Source of the DNA: Welwitschia mirabilis | Lineage: Eukaryota; Gnetophyta; Gnetopsida; Welwitschiales | DNA length: 64,000 nt | Assembly (NCBI GenBank): GCA_051453625.1 | Contig: JBOZIK010000001.1 | Span: forward strand, 272,772,342-272,836,341 | Direction: 5' to 3' | Part shown: piece after piece, positions 1 through 13,228 of the stretch | How the letters are laid out: every line of letters begins with the position of its first letter | Position numbering within the stretch: the stretch's first letter is position 1 | Notes under the pieces: generated by a model | Database searches by the model: none | Told to the model about the DNA's origin: nothing | The model's input: only the letters and a program-made list of their open reading frames with translations | Program-made: the position numbers and the translations under genes

Positions 1-2489
1 ATTAGGGCTAAGTAACCTTTTTGGGGTTAACTATATACTTCAATATCTATTTTTATACTATGTTAATATACATAACAATATATTTTTCATTTATTATGCA
101 TTAGGTATTTTATTAGGGGTAAAATCTGATCCTAAAAAATCTCTTTTAGTCTAATACTCTTTTATGGTAATCCTAAGGCTTAACATAAATAATGTTATGA
201 ATTGATTTGACTGTTCTTCCTAAATTGATTTGAATTAGTAGTGTTTAGTAAAGTTATATTATAAATAATGAGTTTATCTACTATATTATGATTTTTGTAA
301 TTCAAATTGTTATATAATTGGTTGTTATACCTCTATTATATTTTCTTTATTGAAAGTTAAATTTTTATACTAGATGCATAGGATAAAAATATCATAACTT
401 ATTAATTAGGAAGCATAAATTAATTCATTATTTTCTATAAGTATTGGTTATGTTACGAATGTAAAAACCTAACAGTGATAAACTTTCTAATGTGCAATAA
501 TTTTTAAAAAAAATTATTTGTTCAAATACATTAGGAAATAAATGTAGAAGTCTGTAAGTAATTAATTTATATTTTTGTAATTGTTACTTAAGATATCTAG
601 AAACTTCAGCATTCTTATATGGAATTAAATAATATTTTTAAAACATCTTGAATCATTTAAAAACTCAAATTATTTTGAAAGTTATGATCAAGACTATAAT
701 TTTAGATAATTTAACTATTTTTAACATTAAATGACAACCTTAGATATAATATTTTTAGAACAAGATAGTTTAAGTTAGATTTTACAAATCCTATTATGAA
801 TCTACTTTATGGAAAACTACTGTAATTTATTTTTTGACTTTATAATTAATTATTCATTAATTTTGACTATGATGTCTTTGTAGAGTTCAAAAGTGTTATA
901 ATTAATATTTTAAATCATAGAAAAATTATTACATGAAATCTTATAAAGATATGTTTCTATTAAGATCCTTTAGTTAAATTACTAGAAATAATAGTTTATT
1001 ATATAAATGCCTATTTTACCTTTTTTCTTTATCTTATTTTGAATATGTGTGCCTATAACTGTTTTTACCTTAGTAATTTAAGTAACATAAATAGTCTTTA
1101 GTTTGAAACTTATTTTTTTAACTTATAATATAGCCATATGATGTCTTAGATAATGAGTTATATCTTAACAATCATGTTTGAGCTATATTTTCTTTTCTTT
1201 ATTGTTATTACACCAAACATACAGATTGTCATATGAGCATGGAAGAATGATTCAAGGGTTGACATAGCTCCATGTATGAGTTAATTTTTTTAAGTACATT
1301 ATTTAGATGTAATTATAAATTTTACATTTTATCATTATTATTAAAAGAAAGAAAATAAAAGAATATTTACTTTATTTATATTTTCATTACTATAATCTAA
1401 AATATAAGCTGTTCTTATATGTTTGTTTTCTCTTTTATGATTGTTTCTTTACAATAAACTCAATGATGATTAGAATTATTATAACTAGATAAATAATCCA
1501 TTAACTAGAAATATTAGTTAGAATTGTAAGTATGTACTTGGATGATGTATTTATTAAATAGGATAAATCAAGATAATTCTAATACTAATCATCCTCTAAC
1601 TTGGATTTTATCACTAAGGCAGGTTGTATTGCATTTTTTGTACAATATGCTTCTGGATGTGGATTTGATCACATCTCTTCTTTTCTACCCATGTGTGAAC
1701 TTACTATGACTTAATATATTAAGCCCTTATCACTAATAGATCATGTTACATCATTTAAAGACATCTTAAGAAAGAGGCAATTATTTGTAAGCATACATCC
1801 ACCTCATGTATTATTTGTAATCTGTATTAGGGGTATATCAAGGTGAAGTGTAAGCTTATGAAGTTGATCTAACCATGGTTTTATAGTTTAGAACCTAAAG
1901 TAGAACTCTCTTATGTCTTGAGGATGGCCAAATATTGAGTTGAAATGCCATTAATGAGAGTTAAATCCTCTAATTATATTAGTTAAATATTATCTTTAAA
2001 CTTATCCATGTATATTTATAACAAGTTTACTTCTCCTCAACTATTCATAACATATATTTTATCTAATAAAAGAACAGGAAGAAACAGATGATATAGACTT
2101 ATGAAATTGTTATTTTTTTAAATAAAAATAACCTAGAAATTAATTATAGATAAATATAGAATAATAATATGATTTGTTTTTCTAAAAATATAAACATGCT
2201 AATAAAGGAATAAGTGAAATTTGATCCTAGATTCCACTGTGTCTATTAGGTGATAATATTAAAGAATAATGGAAGAAAAAAATAGGGAAAAAAGTTCTTA
2301 ATTAGGATAAGAAAGAAAAGGGTATCACATAATGATAGGTAGATAGCTTTTGCTACACAAATTCCAAGTGACACTTGGATCTATGCAAACTTTCATTTAT
2401 ACTCATGGCTAATGAGGGGGTTTGAACTCTAGACTTTTAGGTCCTTATGTTCATGAACTTACCACTAAATTAAGCTATCATTGAGTATT
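1..2489. other. AT-rich DNA without recognisable gene
   Basis: I read both strands and saw no coding stretch, RNA gene or terminal repeat. The segment may include the outer part of the E1 3' LTR, because the matching 5' LTR copy is longer than the part I could align. The stretch near 2400-2480 has an LTR-like 'gggtttgaactctag' sentence but no clear boundary. Confidence 0.5.
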
Positions 2490-4919
2490 TATATATTATA
2501 TCAACTAAGTAAGAACTTAATAATATAAATGATTTATAAGTGACATGCCTTATTGAAGATATTTTTTAATCACAATGTGTATCTATTTTCATCTAAATAA
2601 AAGGTTATGAAAAGGAAATTTCATTTATATATTATATTTTATAATATACATAGGACATACTTTACTAGACTATTTGTATTTTAGTGTTCAAAGTTTAACT
2701 CCACATGGACTATGATAAAAAGAATAATAAATAATAAATACAAACACAACCTATTAGTATAAAGAACTATCAAGTTAGTTTAGGCTAGGAAAGTAGGTAT
2801 AATTACTATTATGTTTATTAATATATAAATAATGTTGCAATTTAAAAACTATAATTTTCATTAAAAAAACTAAAAAAGAAGTTACTAGTAGTTATGTATA
2901 GGATTCATCATCATAGAAATTAAATAATCATATAAGCATAAACAATAATAATAATAGATCTCTACATTGAGGTTTGAAATTATAACTAATAAAACTGATT
3001 GTAAAAGAGAAACATGAACATTTAAAAAGTTGATCCGTATATAAAATATATATCTTAAACAACAATAAACTAAAAAATGTAAAAATAAATACCAAGAAAG
3101 TAGAGCCTCATATAAATTGCATATTTTAAAACAGCAATAAGATAAAGAATTAGTTAAAAATAATTATGAAGGTGATTATAAAGGAGACATAAAGAAGGTA
3201 AAGTTACAACTATAACTATTTTAACTTTAAATTTTAATAAATATTAAATCTACAAATTTACAATTCTACAAGGAAGGATAAATTACTAATACTTAAGATT
3301 TAAATTATGCTACATAAATATGTAACTAGTCTATAAATTATTTTAACTTTAAATTTAAATAAATTTTAAAATTATAAATTTACAATTTTACAATGAAGGA
3401 TAAATTATTGATATGCTACAGACATATATAACTAGGTCTATGTATTTAGTTATTCTTACACTTGATGTTAGTAAATTACAATGCATGTAATACAGACAAG
3501 ATAGAAATGACTTCAAGTATGCAAGTATTATTCAACAAAATAATTAGTCATTTTGATAAATAACAATAATGTTTACATAACACAACCAAAGAAATTTATA
3601 TAATTCATCAATATATATTTTAATTCAAATAAAAAGGCTTGTTATTAAACCTAGCATTATTACAATTTTTAGATGCATGATTCATAGAAGAAAATAATGG
3701 ATTGAGTGAATAACAAATTAGTAGCTCAAGTAAACTATAATAAATCTTGAATTAATTAAAAACTATATCTAACCTAAGAACCTACATAACAAATAATTTG
3801 AAATGTGAGATGTGATCATTATAGTTCCCCATACAGTCCTCGTAGTAAAGATAACATGGGAAGGTAATCAAAACTCATGAAATATAACTAAAATAGGGGA
3901 ATAAGCCAAATNNNNNNNNNNNNNNNNNNNNNNNNNNNNNNNNNNNNNNNNNNNNTTATTTAAATTAATTTTTGATAACATAGAGACTCATGACTAGAAT
4001 GGCATTATCTATTTTAAAATTTACCTATTGCTTTAGGACTTTTCTCTCATAAATAATACAAGCGTAATAGAGGTTTTTCATAAGGTTTACACAAATAGTG
4101 CTATACTATACACATATATAATATTTTTTGCACTTCATCCTTTTAAATTTGGAAGTTTAATTTTACTACTAATCAAAGCATAAAGAGGTTTTATCCTATA
4201 AGGTTTTCACAATTGACTATCTTCGCTAGATTTAACTTTCATCCTCCTTAATAGCCATAAGATCAAATTTATAACTTTAAATTTTACATTTAATAGAAGT
4301 GATATACATTTAGTGCATTAATTTAATACCTTTTAATAACTACATAGAATAGAAGCATGATATTATTTATTTAATAAGAAGTAACACTTTAATTCAAAAG
4401 ATAATGTAGACAAATGAAAGTAAGTTGAAATATATAATTTAGAAACAAGATTAATAAGCTATATATGCTATGTAATATTAAGATAAAAATATGTAGATTA
4501 TTTAAAAGGAAACTAGACCAAAACAAAGAGAGAGTAAGAATAGAATAAAACCATGTTAAATTTTAAAGGAAACGACTAAATCATACCTTTACTTTAAGGC
4601 TAAGAGTTTTGAGCTCTATATCTACTATAATCCAATCTCTAAGAAATAAGACTAGGATAATGAATCTTCTCTATAACATTAATAAGGAACTAAAATAAAT
4701 TAAAGGTTTTTTTATTAATGTTTTACTAATGAAACCATTAGCAAAAATAAAAATGTTTTTCTATCAAAATAAATAAGTATAGCTCAAATGTTTTGCTAAT
4801 AAAACCAAGAAATCAGTAAATAAGTTATCCTAATTCATAAAATAAAAATTATTTTTATTTATTTTTTATTATAAAATTTATGCCTAATACTTGAACCTTG
4901 GAAAAATTTAAATTTTACA
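2490..4919 (-). repeat. 3' LTR of chromovirus E1 (left edge not resolved)
   Basis: This stretch aligns in the same orientation with 29850-32269 over its whole length. Shared landmarks include 'ccacatgga.tatgat', 'ggctaggaaagtag' and the terminal 'ccttggaaaaatt..aa'. The right edge ends in 'tttaca' at 4919 and is followed directly by decayed polyprotein C-terminus read on the minus strand, which makes this the 3' LTR of a minus-strand element. Its partner begins at 29275, so the true left edge probably lies some 500 bases left of 2490, but I could not align that part. Confidence 0.75.
3912..3955. other. Assembly gap, 44 N
   Basis: The paralogous LTR at about 31068-31110 has roughly 41-44 bases in the matching interval, so the gap size looks realistic. 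Confidence 0.95.
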
Positions 4920-5977
4920 TTTCTATTATTCTTAACAAGTTACATTTTAGAAACTTAAAAGATTCTTAAGATTCCACTATAAAAATGTCTACTTCAATTT
5001 CTTAAGCAGTTTTTACTTTTGTCTTTCCTGACTATTGTACTTTATAAAACTAAATTTAACTTTATCTAACAAAAACTTTCTTGATCCAAAATTTTGATTA
5101 GCTAAACCTCAAAGGCATAATTTGGTTAAATATTTACTTCTCAAATATAAATGATTTTTATTAGTTTAGACATACATTTTCTTAATAATAAAACATGCAA
5201 AACATTATGAAGCACAAAAAATTATAGAGGTAAAGCTAATGCATAAGTCGGATGTCTTACTCTTGTTATTTTCTAATATGATCCTATAAATATTATTCTA
5301 ATTTTCCTTTCTTATAAAACCAAAATATGCCCTTAAATGAGGAATTTTTAATAAATACATGATCTTCTTCTTATAATTACATATTCCTTTTTCATCCACT
5401 TGCATATTTGGCTTTCTTATCATTTAAATTTTTTAGCCTCTACCTGAGAGGCTTGATTTTATCTTCTAATTATGAATTAAAATAAATATTTAGGTGATTT
5501 TTATCTAATGAATCAAACTAAGACTTAAGTTTTCTATATACTCTTCTGTGGAAATCATCAAATCATATACATATAATTGATTCTAAGCAACTATTATTAT
5601 AAGTTAACTCTACTAAAGTTAAATGGTCTATCCAAGATCTACTAACATCTAATATTACTAATGTTATTAGGTGTTCTAAAATTCAATTCATTATTTTTGT
5701 TTACTTATGAATTTAAAGATGAAAACATATGTCCAGTTTTAGTTTGGTACTAACCTTCCTATTAAAATATTTTTAAAACATAGATGTAAATGTTTCATCC
5801 CCATCTGAGATACTTATCTTTAGGATTTCATGCATATTTTCTTTACTTCTTATGTATTTTTTTAAAATTTTATCTTCTACTTCTATAGTTTTAATTTTTA
5901 AAAAAATGCACTTTTGGTTAAGAGATTAACTACCACATCATGGTGTTAAATCCTTCTTTTATTCTAAGTAGTCTTGC
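4920..5977 (-). pseudogene. E1 polyprotein C-terminus: integrase core and C-terminal domain (decayed)
   Basis: Read on the minus strand, this is the end of a Ty3/gypsy chromovirus polyprotein, broken by stops and frameshifts. At 5905-5935 'LLTKSAFF' matches the start of the integrase core. At 5778-5818 'SISDGDETFTSMF' matches the 'VSDRDPRFTSRFW' region and keeps the catalytic Asp. At 5590-5640 'WIDHLTLVELTYNNS' matches the 'LPLVEFAYNNS' region. At about 5270-5460 'DHVFIKNSSFKGI' and 'KKGKLE' match the C-terminal 'GDHVFLKVSP...GKKGKLSPR' stretch. The right end is cut by the F1 insertion; the upstream part of integrase resumes at 24249. Integrase would insert the cDNA into host DNA, but this copy cannot be functional. 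Confidence 0.85.
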
Positions 5978-6591
5978 TGTTACATCCAAATTTTTAAGGG
6001 TCTAAAGATTTAGTTTAATTGGTTAAACAAAAAATGAAAATAACTTTACTATTATAAAATCCCATAGTATAATTTAATTAGTATATTATTCTTTATTTAT
6101 TATCTTATTATTTTAGATGTAATTACTTTGTGAAAATTTTTTATGTTCTAATTATTATTTTCTTGAAACTACTATAGATAGTTACATTATTTTTTAGTAT
6201 TTTCTTATTTTTTAATGATAATATTTTAGTTGGTAAATTAGTCAATTATATTAATATTACTTTATTTTATTTTTATTACTATTACATTTAAAATAGCATG
6301 ATTAGCATAGTTTCTTAATTTAATGCAAATAAAAGATTATTGTAATAGCTATAATTATTAATATTATATTAGCTTATTTTAATATTTTTATTTAGTAGTA
6401 CATTCTAAGTAACATCCATAAGGGGAACTAGTTATTTTTAAGCATTATTTATTTATTTGTTTATTATGAATGAAAATGGACCTAATGCCTAATTAAGGTA
6501 ATGATTAGAGGTTATCAAATCTTTACCATATTCCTTTTCAAGATACTATCTCTTCATATCCTTATATCTCTTGAAATCCCTACATCCTCTC

Positions 6592-6605
6592 ACTATATAT
6601 AGGAC
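6592..6605 (+). promoter_or_regulatory. Probable LTR TATA box
   Basis: 'ctatatatagga' sits mid-LTR and is conserved in the other F1 LTR at 17338-17349. Both are preceded by 'ctctacatcctct'-like sequence. Position and conservation suit an RNA polymerase II start for the element's genomic RNA. Confidence 0.6.
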
Positions 6606-7207
6606 TTTATTCTCCTCTTATTTGCATATTTTTAAAAATCCTCTATTATTGTATCTTGATAATTTCAAATCTTGAAGCTTGGAAAGCATTAGAGTCTTGG
6701 AATCCTTAAAAGTCTTAAAGTATTTAAAAGTTCACAAGTCTTACATCTAATTTAAGATATGATCCTAGAAAAATTTCTTTAATTCTTATATGGTTTTATT
6801 AAATTCTTAGATCTTGTATTCTTTTATTTATTTTTTATATTTACTTTTTGTATGTTTCTCTATCTAGTCTCATAAATCTTGCATAACCTTAGTATTTAGT
6901 ATATTATCTTATTATTAATTGTTTTTACCAAGTTTTATAATTAGCCCTTGTAAGCTATCTTAAGATTATCTTATAACCAACAATTGACCTACATTATAAT
7001 ATGTTAAATTATGGAATCAAAACTAGTTAGCGTAATTATTTGTTCAAATCTCAGTGACTAATGTGCTCTATTTTGGGTCTTATAACCATGGAATTAGACC
7101 TCTAGAATAAAAATGAAAAATGTAATCCAATTTACCATTTTATCCCTTCTAGTTGTGTGCAACTAGATTACTCAAAACTATGATGAAATATTAGTAAAAA
7201 AGATAAT

Positions 7208-7217
7208 NNNNNNNNNN
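7208..7217. other. Assembly gap, 10 N
   Basis: The matching interval in the right F1 LTR, near 23556-23571, is about 15 bases long, so the gap is small. Confidence 0.95.
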
Positions 7218-7654
7218 TTGGTCACATCTTAGATATTCTTGTGATTCCTTACCTTATACTTGGGAATCTAATACCTACCTTTTCCTTGCTGTGAGCCATA
7301 TTAGGAACTATGATGGTTATAGTTCTCATGTCACACTTGCATGTGCAGGAATTGATGCAAAGGATGAGGCTAAAAATAGCTAATGATTGCAATGTAAACT
7401 AGGTGTTATCTACATTTTTTTCATATTCTATTACATGAATAATAAATGAAGAATCATGTGTATCCTAGAGACTTGTACATATTCATTCATAGTTTATCTG
7501 GTTGTTTTACTCTATTGAGCAATGAAAGGTGTTTTACAAGTTACTTATACAGTTTATTTTACTCAAAATTATAAATGTAGATTTAGGATGTCATATTCTG
7601 GTAACAAAGCATTATGTCAAGTTTTTTATTATAGAAAATCTAGATGTCAAATTT

Positions 7655-7666
7655 TGGTATTAGAGC
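7655..7666 (+). other. Primer binding site of F1 (initiator tRNA-Met type)
   Basis: 'tggtattagagc' differs by one C-to-T change from TGGTATCAGAGC, the common plant retrotransposon PBS matching the 3' end of initiator tRNA-Met. It lies 5 bases after the LTR end. Confidence 0.9.
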
Positions 7667-10600
7667 CTATGTTATGATTTCTATAGAAATAATTTTTGTG
7701 AATCCATTACACATTTCAACATAATAGGTTAGGTTATGATTTCATTGAATGAAATTTTTATTAAGATGTTTTAAGTTTTAACATTAAATCCTAGGTCCTA
7801 ATTTCACTAAGCATAACTAATGTTAAGTTATTTTAATAATAGAATATAGATTTATGTCAATCATTAAATAAAGAAACTCATAGGTTTTGCAATAATTCAA
7901 ATTGATAATAAAAGGATATAATGATTTAAAGGTATTTAAAAATAATAATAACAATTATGAAATAATACTAGGTTAAAAACAATTTTATATTATTTAACAT
8001 GTGATGTATTTGATGATCCTAGAATGTTGAAATGGGAGAAACTAACCCATTAAAAAAGCTACAACTCAAAGATTAAAATAAATGATGATGTTCACCATTA
8101 TTACTAATCTTCTAAAAGCATACCTCTTCATTATCTATTACACAAATTAAATTTTAAAGCATAATAATGATCAAAAAATTAATAGGTATATTATTCTTTC
8201 TAAGAGTGAAAAGAACATATAAAAATATCAAATAAGTGATATTCCTTTTTATCATCATTGTTATTAATTACTTCAAGTGCTAAAGTTTCTATAAGAAAGG
8301 ATTTAGGCTAAGGTGACCATTATCTCCAACTACATAATGGAGTCTCCATGTGACATGTAAGTATGGCTAGAATGCAAAAATGAAGAATAATTATAAAGAC
8401 TCTTTGAAAACATTTTTTTAACATGTAAGGTGGACATGGCAATTAAGCTATAACTACAACTTCATTATTAAGAGAAGATTTAGTGATGTATTATGATTAA
8501 TTCTCCACTCCATTACTTAGACTATTAAAAAGTTACTAGAAATCATTCTCAATCCTAAATATTTCATGTTATAGACATAGGATACACCATCAATACCAAC
8601 ATGTGCTCCCTCAATTCCAAGTTTATTATTGGAATCTTCCATTTGATGACTTCAGAAATCTAGTTCAAAATCTTCCTCTCATAGTTTTACTACTAAATTA
8701 TAAAGATGAAACTATGTCTTATTATTCAACCTCTTATTTGTATTTTGCAGTGGCCCTTTTTATATCACATCGCTATCACATATGCTAAACTTAAAATTAG
8801 TTTTATGTGATTCTGTTGACTAATGTTTTGATTTTAATTATAAGACACTATGACTGTTTAATTCATAAGATGATACAAGTAGTTCCTAACAGATAGGATT
8901 TTTGATTTATACAAAAAATTCAGTTTTCAAATCAACACATCTTAGATCTACATGATTGCATGATTGATAATTCTTACATCAAATAAGAATAGATTGTACA
9001 GTTTAGCTTCAATTATATTTAGTGAAGAATGTTAAAGGTAATAGGCATATAAGGAGATAAAAGGAGGAGAATAAAAGCCATTAGTAAGATGAATTCTATT
9101 AATTAGCACTCTCATGTACTGATGCAGAGGAAAAAAATTTAAGAAGAGGCAAAAAGAATGATCAAGATAGCATAAACATAAATAAAAAAGAAGTGTTAGA
9201 TAAAGATTAATGCTATAAGATATTAAACATTTACCTCTATTTCTATCACAAATGGCATTATTATTTCTATTATTAAAGGTATCAATAGTGGTAGTCTAGC
9301 TATTATAATCACTGAATTAAAGAACAAGTAAGAAGATGAAATAATAAAAAGATGAAAAAGCTAAAGTGTTAAGTGTTCTAAAAGCATCAGCAATGGTGGA
9401 AGCCAAATAGGAATATTAATGGATAGCCAAAATAATGTTAAAAGCCTAGGTTATTACTTTTAAAGATTACAACACTTAGATCTAGAATAATAATTACATG
9501 ATCAAACTCTAGATCTCTTGCATGCTATGAAACACAATTTAATGAATAAGAAGATGGAAATTCATCTAGGAATCTAGTAGTACATTCGCATACTTCATAT
9601 CTCTATGAACTATAGATGGATTGCAATAATGATGAAGGTAATGTAGAACCCTCACTATGATGAGTGCGATTTGGTATCGCTATTTTCAAAAAGGATCTTA
9701 TTAAATCTAATGGAAGAAATATTTATGAATATCCAAAATTGAAAGCAAAGAGCATACTAGAATTGTAAAATTTTTGAATCCCATAGGGGAGATTAAAAAA
9801 ATTAATATTGCATAATATCTACATTGTCAATTCATGGCAAAAGATCTAGTACACTCTACCTTAGAATTCTAGCTAGTTTATCTAATACTTTAATATCATG
9901 GCTTAGTACAAAACTACAATGATCCAATGACCCATCTACAGTAGATTGAAGAGAACAATGAAATTTTAAGAAAAAAGAACCTTGAATTGAAATATTTCAA
10001 CATGCAATATGTTAAACTCATCACAACAAAGACAATTATAAAAATATCACACATTTTAATCACCACCAAAATGAAATAGCTTCTGCATATTATTCTCTAA
10101 GTAATAATGCATAGTGCATTTTGCATCTTTGTAATGAGAATTTCTTTCTAAATACTTCAATTTATCCCTTTAGCATTAGAGCACGATTGCTTATATTAAG
10201 GTTCTATAGATACCCATGTCATAGGAATTCATGTGTTTTTTAAAAAGATGAAGTTAGCATGAAATTTTAGGAGCAAATCAAAAATGGAAGTAATAATATT
10301 CTTAAAACTATTCTACAAAGATGAATAGATTCATCTCCTTAAAAAGTCAAGTTAACACTTATTTAAGAAAAGAAAACTTATGTAGTCTTCTTTTTTTTCT
10401 TAGAATTTAGGCCATTTTTAAATCTAATTACTTTTGTTCCATTAGATCAACATTAAAGATTTTGATTTAAACATAAAAACATGGTATTCAATTTTTAATT
10501 ACAAGATTTGATCAAAAAGAAAGATTTGGTGAATTATTTTGGTTATTATATTAGACTACAATGAAACAACTTCTTTAATTGGTTTTAAATAATAGAGAGG

Positions 10601-11870
10601 ATTTGTTCTAGATCTGAATACATGGTAGTAGCTCATACCCCAAGTAGAAATTACTATAATTGATGATAACTTTCCTCTAATTACCTTGGATTTCTAGTTT
10701 TGGCTTAGTAGCATGTCATGTGTTGGATTTAGAACAAATATAAATCCACATTGAGGAAAGAACTGCTAACCAAAATTGATAAGATCATGAAGCAATGAGT
10801 TAAGTAGTTATCACAAGATAAAGAATATACAAAATAATTAGTAGAAGAATTAAATGCAAATGAATCCATATTTAGTTCTTACTATTTAAGTGATTTGAAC
10901 ATTTTACAAGATTTAGTATTGTATGATTTAAATTAATAAAGTGTAAGAAGCTTGAATGGATGCAACGTAAGAGATCAAATTTCTTAATTTCTTTTAAAAA
11001 TTAAGTACTTTTGTACTATCCTTTGATACATTAAATATTAGATAAAGAGACATAGTGTATATTATAATATGAGTTTGTTATTCTATTTTTATGTGAATTA
11101 GTAACTTGACTTAAAGATATTTAAGGGTAACTATATAAATAAATTAAACATTTATAGATTAGATAGTTATTTGATGGTGTAAATTTAGCATTGCTTATTG
11201 CTAAAATTATTGTACTATAAAAATAGTAAAAGATTTTATAAAGTAAAATATAAATCATTTGGACTAAAATTTAAAAGTTTTGTAAATTTTTAAACTCATG
11301 AAATCTATCATCGAATTGAACCTTGTGTATCATATGTGGTCTCTTAGAACTTCCACTTCTTTGCCAATCATATAAAAAAAAACTAGTGGAATACGTTCAA
11401 ATGATTTTAATGGATTAAAGATTTAATTTTTAGCTTGGAATCTTCCTAGTTATTCCTAACTAATAATACTTAGTAGTTTTATTATCATAATTCTCATATA
11501 TATATATATATATATATGTTATATAAAAATATATAAACATTACATGTAAACATTATATAATACTTATGTAATATTATATAAACATTACATATACATATCT
11601 ATTTTTTATGTATTATTGTAATACTTTGATTGATATTCACTTATTTATTAATAGTATTAGTCTCATCTATAGTTTTTTCATTTAATTCCTTGAACTAACT
11701 TATAACTTTGGATTTATTTCACACATTTTACCCTTAACGTATTAGGCTTTAGAGTGCTACATTATACATATTAATCTTTGAAGTGGAAATTTTAACTAAA
11801 TTAGATAAGCATAAGTATCAGATAGGCATTAAAAGAAGGCACATGACAAAGAAGTATATAATAGGATATA
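7667..11870 (+). other. F1 internal region, no recognisable coding
   Basis: This 4.2-kb stretch has stops in every frame, and I could read no gag, protease, RT or integrase motif. It contains a short (AT)n run at about 11498-11517 and purine-rich patches around 9040-9200. It may be the large non-coding interior of a LARD-type element, or coding sequence too mutated to see. Confidence 0.5.
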
Positions 11871-11879
11871 GAACCCTAG

Positions 11880-13050
11880 AGGGGAGGTGAGTAGGTTCTT
11901 TCAAAAACTTAAGCACAAATGTGAAAATTAATCTATTTAAAACATAGCTTGCATATGAAAATAAACAATTCTAGAATGTGCATAAAATAATAGAATTTTG
12001 AAAATAAAAAATCAAAAGTAAAATACACAAATTACCAATTTTAATGCAATCTAGATTTATAGTGATTTGAGAACTCCCCTACTTCACTCTTAACAATTAG
12101 CTTCTAGCAAGCTACATCTTAGATCTCTATTACTTCACTAGGTATTTTAGGTTTATCTGTAACCTTTACAAGTAGACTTTTCTAAGATAAGTCTCAACCT
12201 TTACAACAAACTTTTTAAGGCTAAGTCTCCACCTCTAGAAATAATGGAAGTGATGTAGTGATGCCTTGATTGCACAAATATCACTTATTCTAAAATAGTA
12301 CAATGAATAGAGGTCTTATCTGATAGAAATATAATAATCCAACTCTAGACCTAACTTTGATTGTAATACATGTACCAATAGTAGATCTTCTTTAGTTAGA
12401 TGTGAAAAAACCAAGTATAATAATGATAACAGAGTCAATACATATCTTGATTTTTCAAATTTAAAATGATTTAGCCAAATGGAAATAGTGCCAAAATATC
12501 TTTTAGTCATTTATAGCTTAGCTATTTATAATGGAAGGCTATTAGAGTTTATTGTAATAGATTTGCACCTCCAATGGCTATAAATGGCTAGAAAATGGCT
12601 ATCTAATGGATAGATAATGGATACATAATATTTAGATAAATTTTTTTTCATGGCATTCGGTCAACCCCATAAAAGTCCAGTTAACCCCATGTCATGTCGT
12701 GAATTACATAGGTCACCTAAGAGAAGAATTTAGTTGCCTTAGGTTTTTATGTCTCCAAGTCTGATTAACTCCATTTGGGTCTAGTTGATCCTAGTTCAGT
12801 TGACCCCATCCTGGATTTAGTCAACTTCTTTTCTCTTAGTCTAAACATACTATATGTTAGGTCCTCAAATCTAGTTGACCCCATAAAAATTTGGTCAATA
12901 CCTTATCATTCAATTCAGGGACACTGATTCTCTAGATTACAAGTTCACTCGACCCTAGCAGAATCTGGTCGGATCCTCTGGGTTCAGTTCATTTTTCTTT
13001 TGACAGCTTCAAGTGCAGTTGATCCCTTTAGGATTCAGTCAAATCCTCTA
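11880..13050 (-). repeat. Left copy of SIRE-like long repeat (probable LTR)
   Basis: It aligns with 14500-15562 in the same orientation, from 'atgaaaataa.caattctaa' through 'tctctattactcca' to the terminal 'gattcctct'-like sequence. The half near 12650-13050 contains many degenerate GGTCGACCCC-like words. The start has 'ctagaggggaggtgagtagg', a sentence I associate with copia LTR ends in monocots. The coding fragments between the two copies read on the minus strand, so this would be the 3' LTR. Confidence 0.65.
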
Positions 13051-13228
13051 AGTTCAATATTATGGTAAGAGAATTAATAGAATGATCAATTCCTATCAAA
13101 TACATCAAATATGCTTTATAGCTAGAGGCCTCATCATGATGGTCAATTAAAGGAAGAAAGTTATAAGTAAAAGTCAAATAAATGAAATGATGCTTGAGAG
13201 CCAACAAAGAAGTAGATAAAGTATGTTT

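Larger units (their letters stand above)
5978..7649 (+). repeat. F1 5' LTR
   Basis: It begins 'tgttacatcc' and ends 'gatgtca', immediately before the PBS. The body aligns with 16686-17526 and then 23106-24248, for example at 'tttaccatat', 'ctatatatagga' and 'cacaagtct'. Confidence 0.85.

Noticed and set aside
8603-8788. 61-codon open frame
   Set aside because: No motif, AT-driven composition, in non-coding F1 interior; chance length for this composition.
11498-11517. (AT)n run as a possible regulatory site
   Set aside because: Simple repeat in AT-rich DNA with no supporting context.
12316-12510. 64-codon minus-strand frame
   Set aside because: Lies inside the SIRE-like LTR copy and is not kept open in the sister copy.
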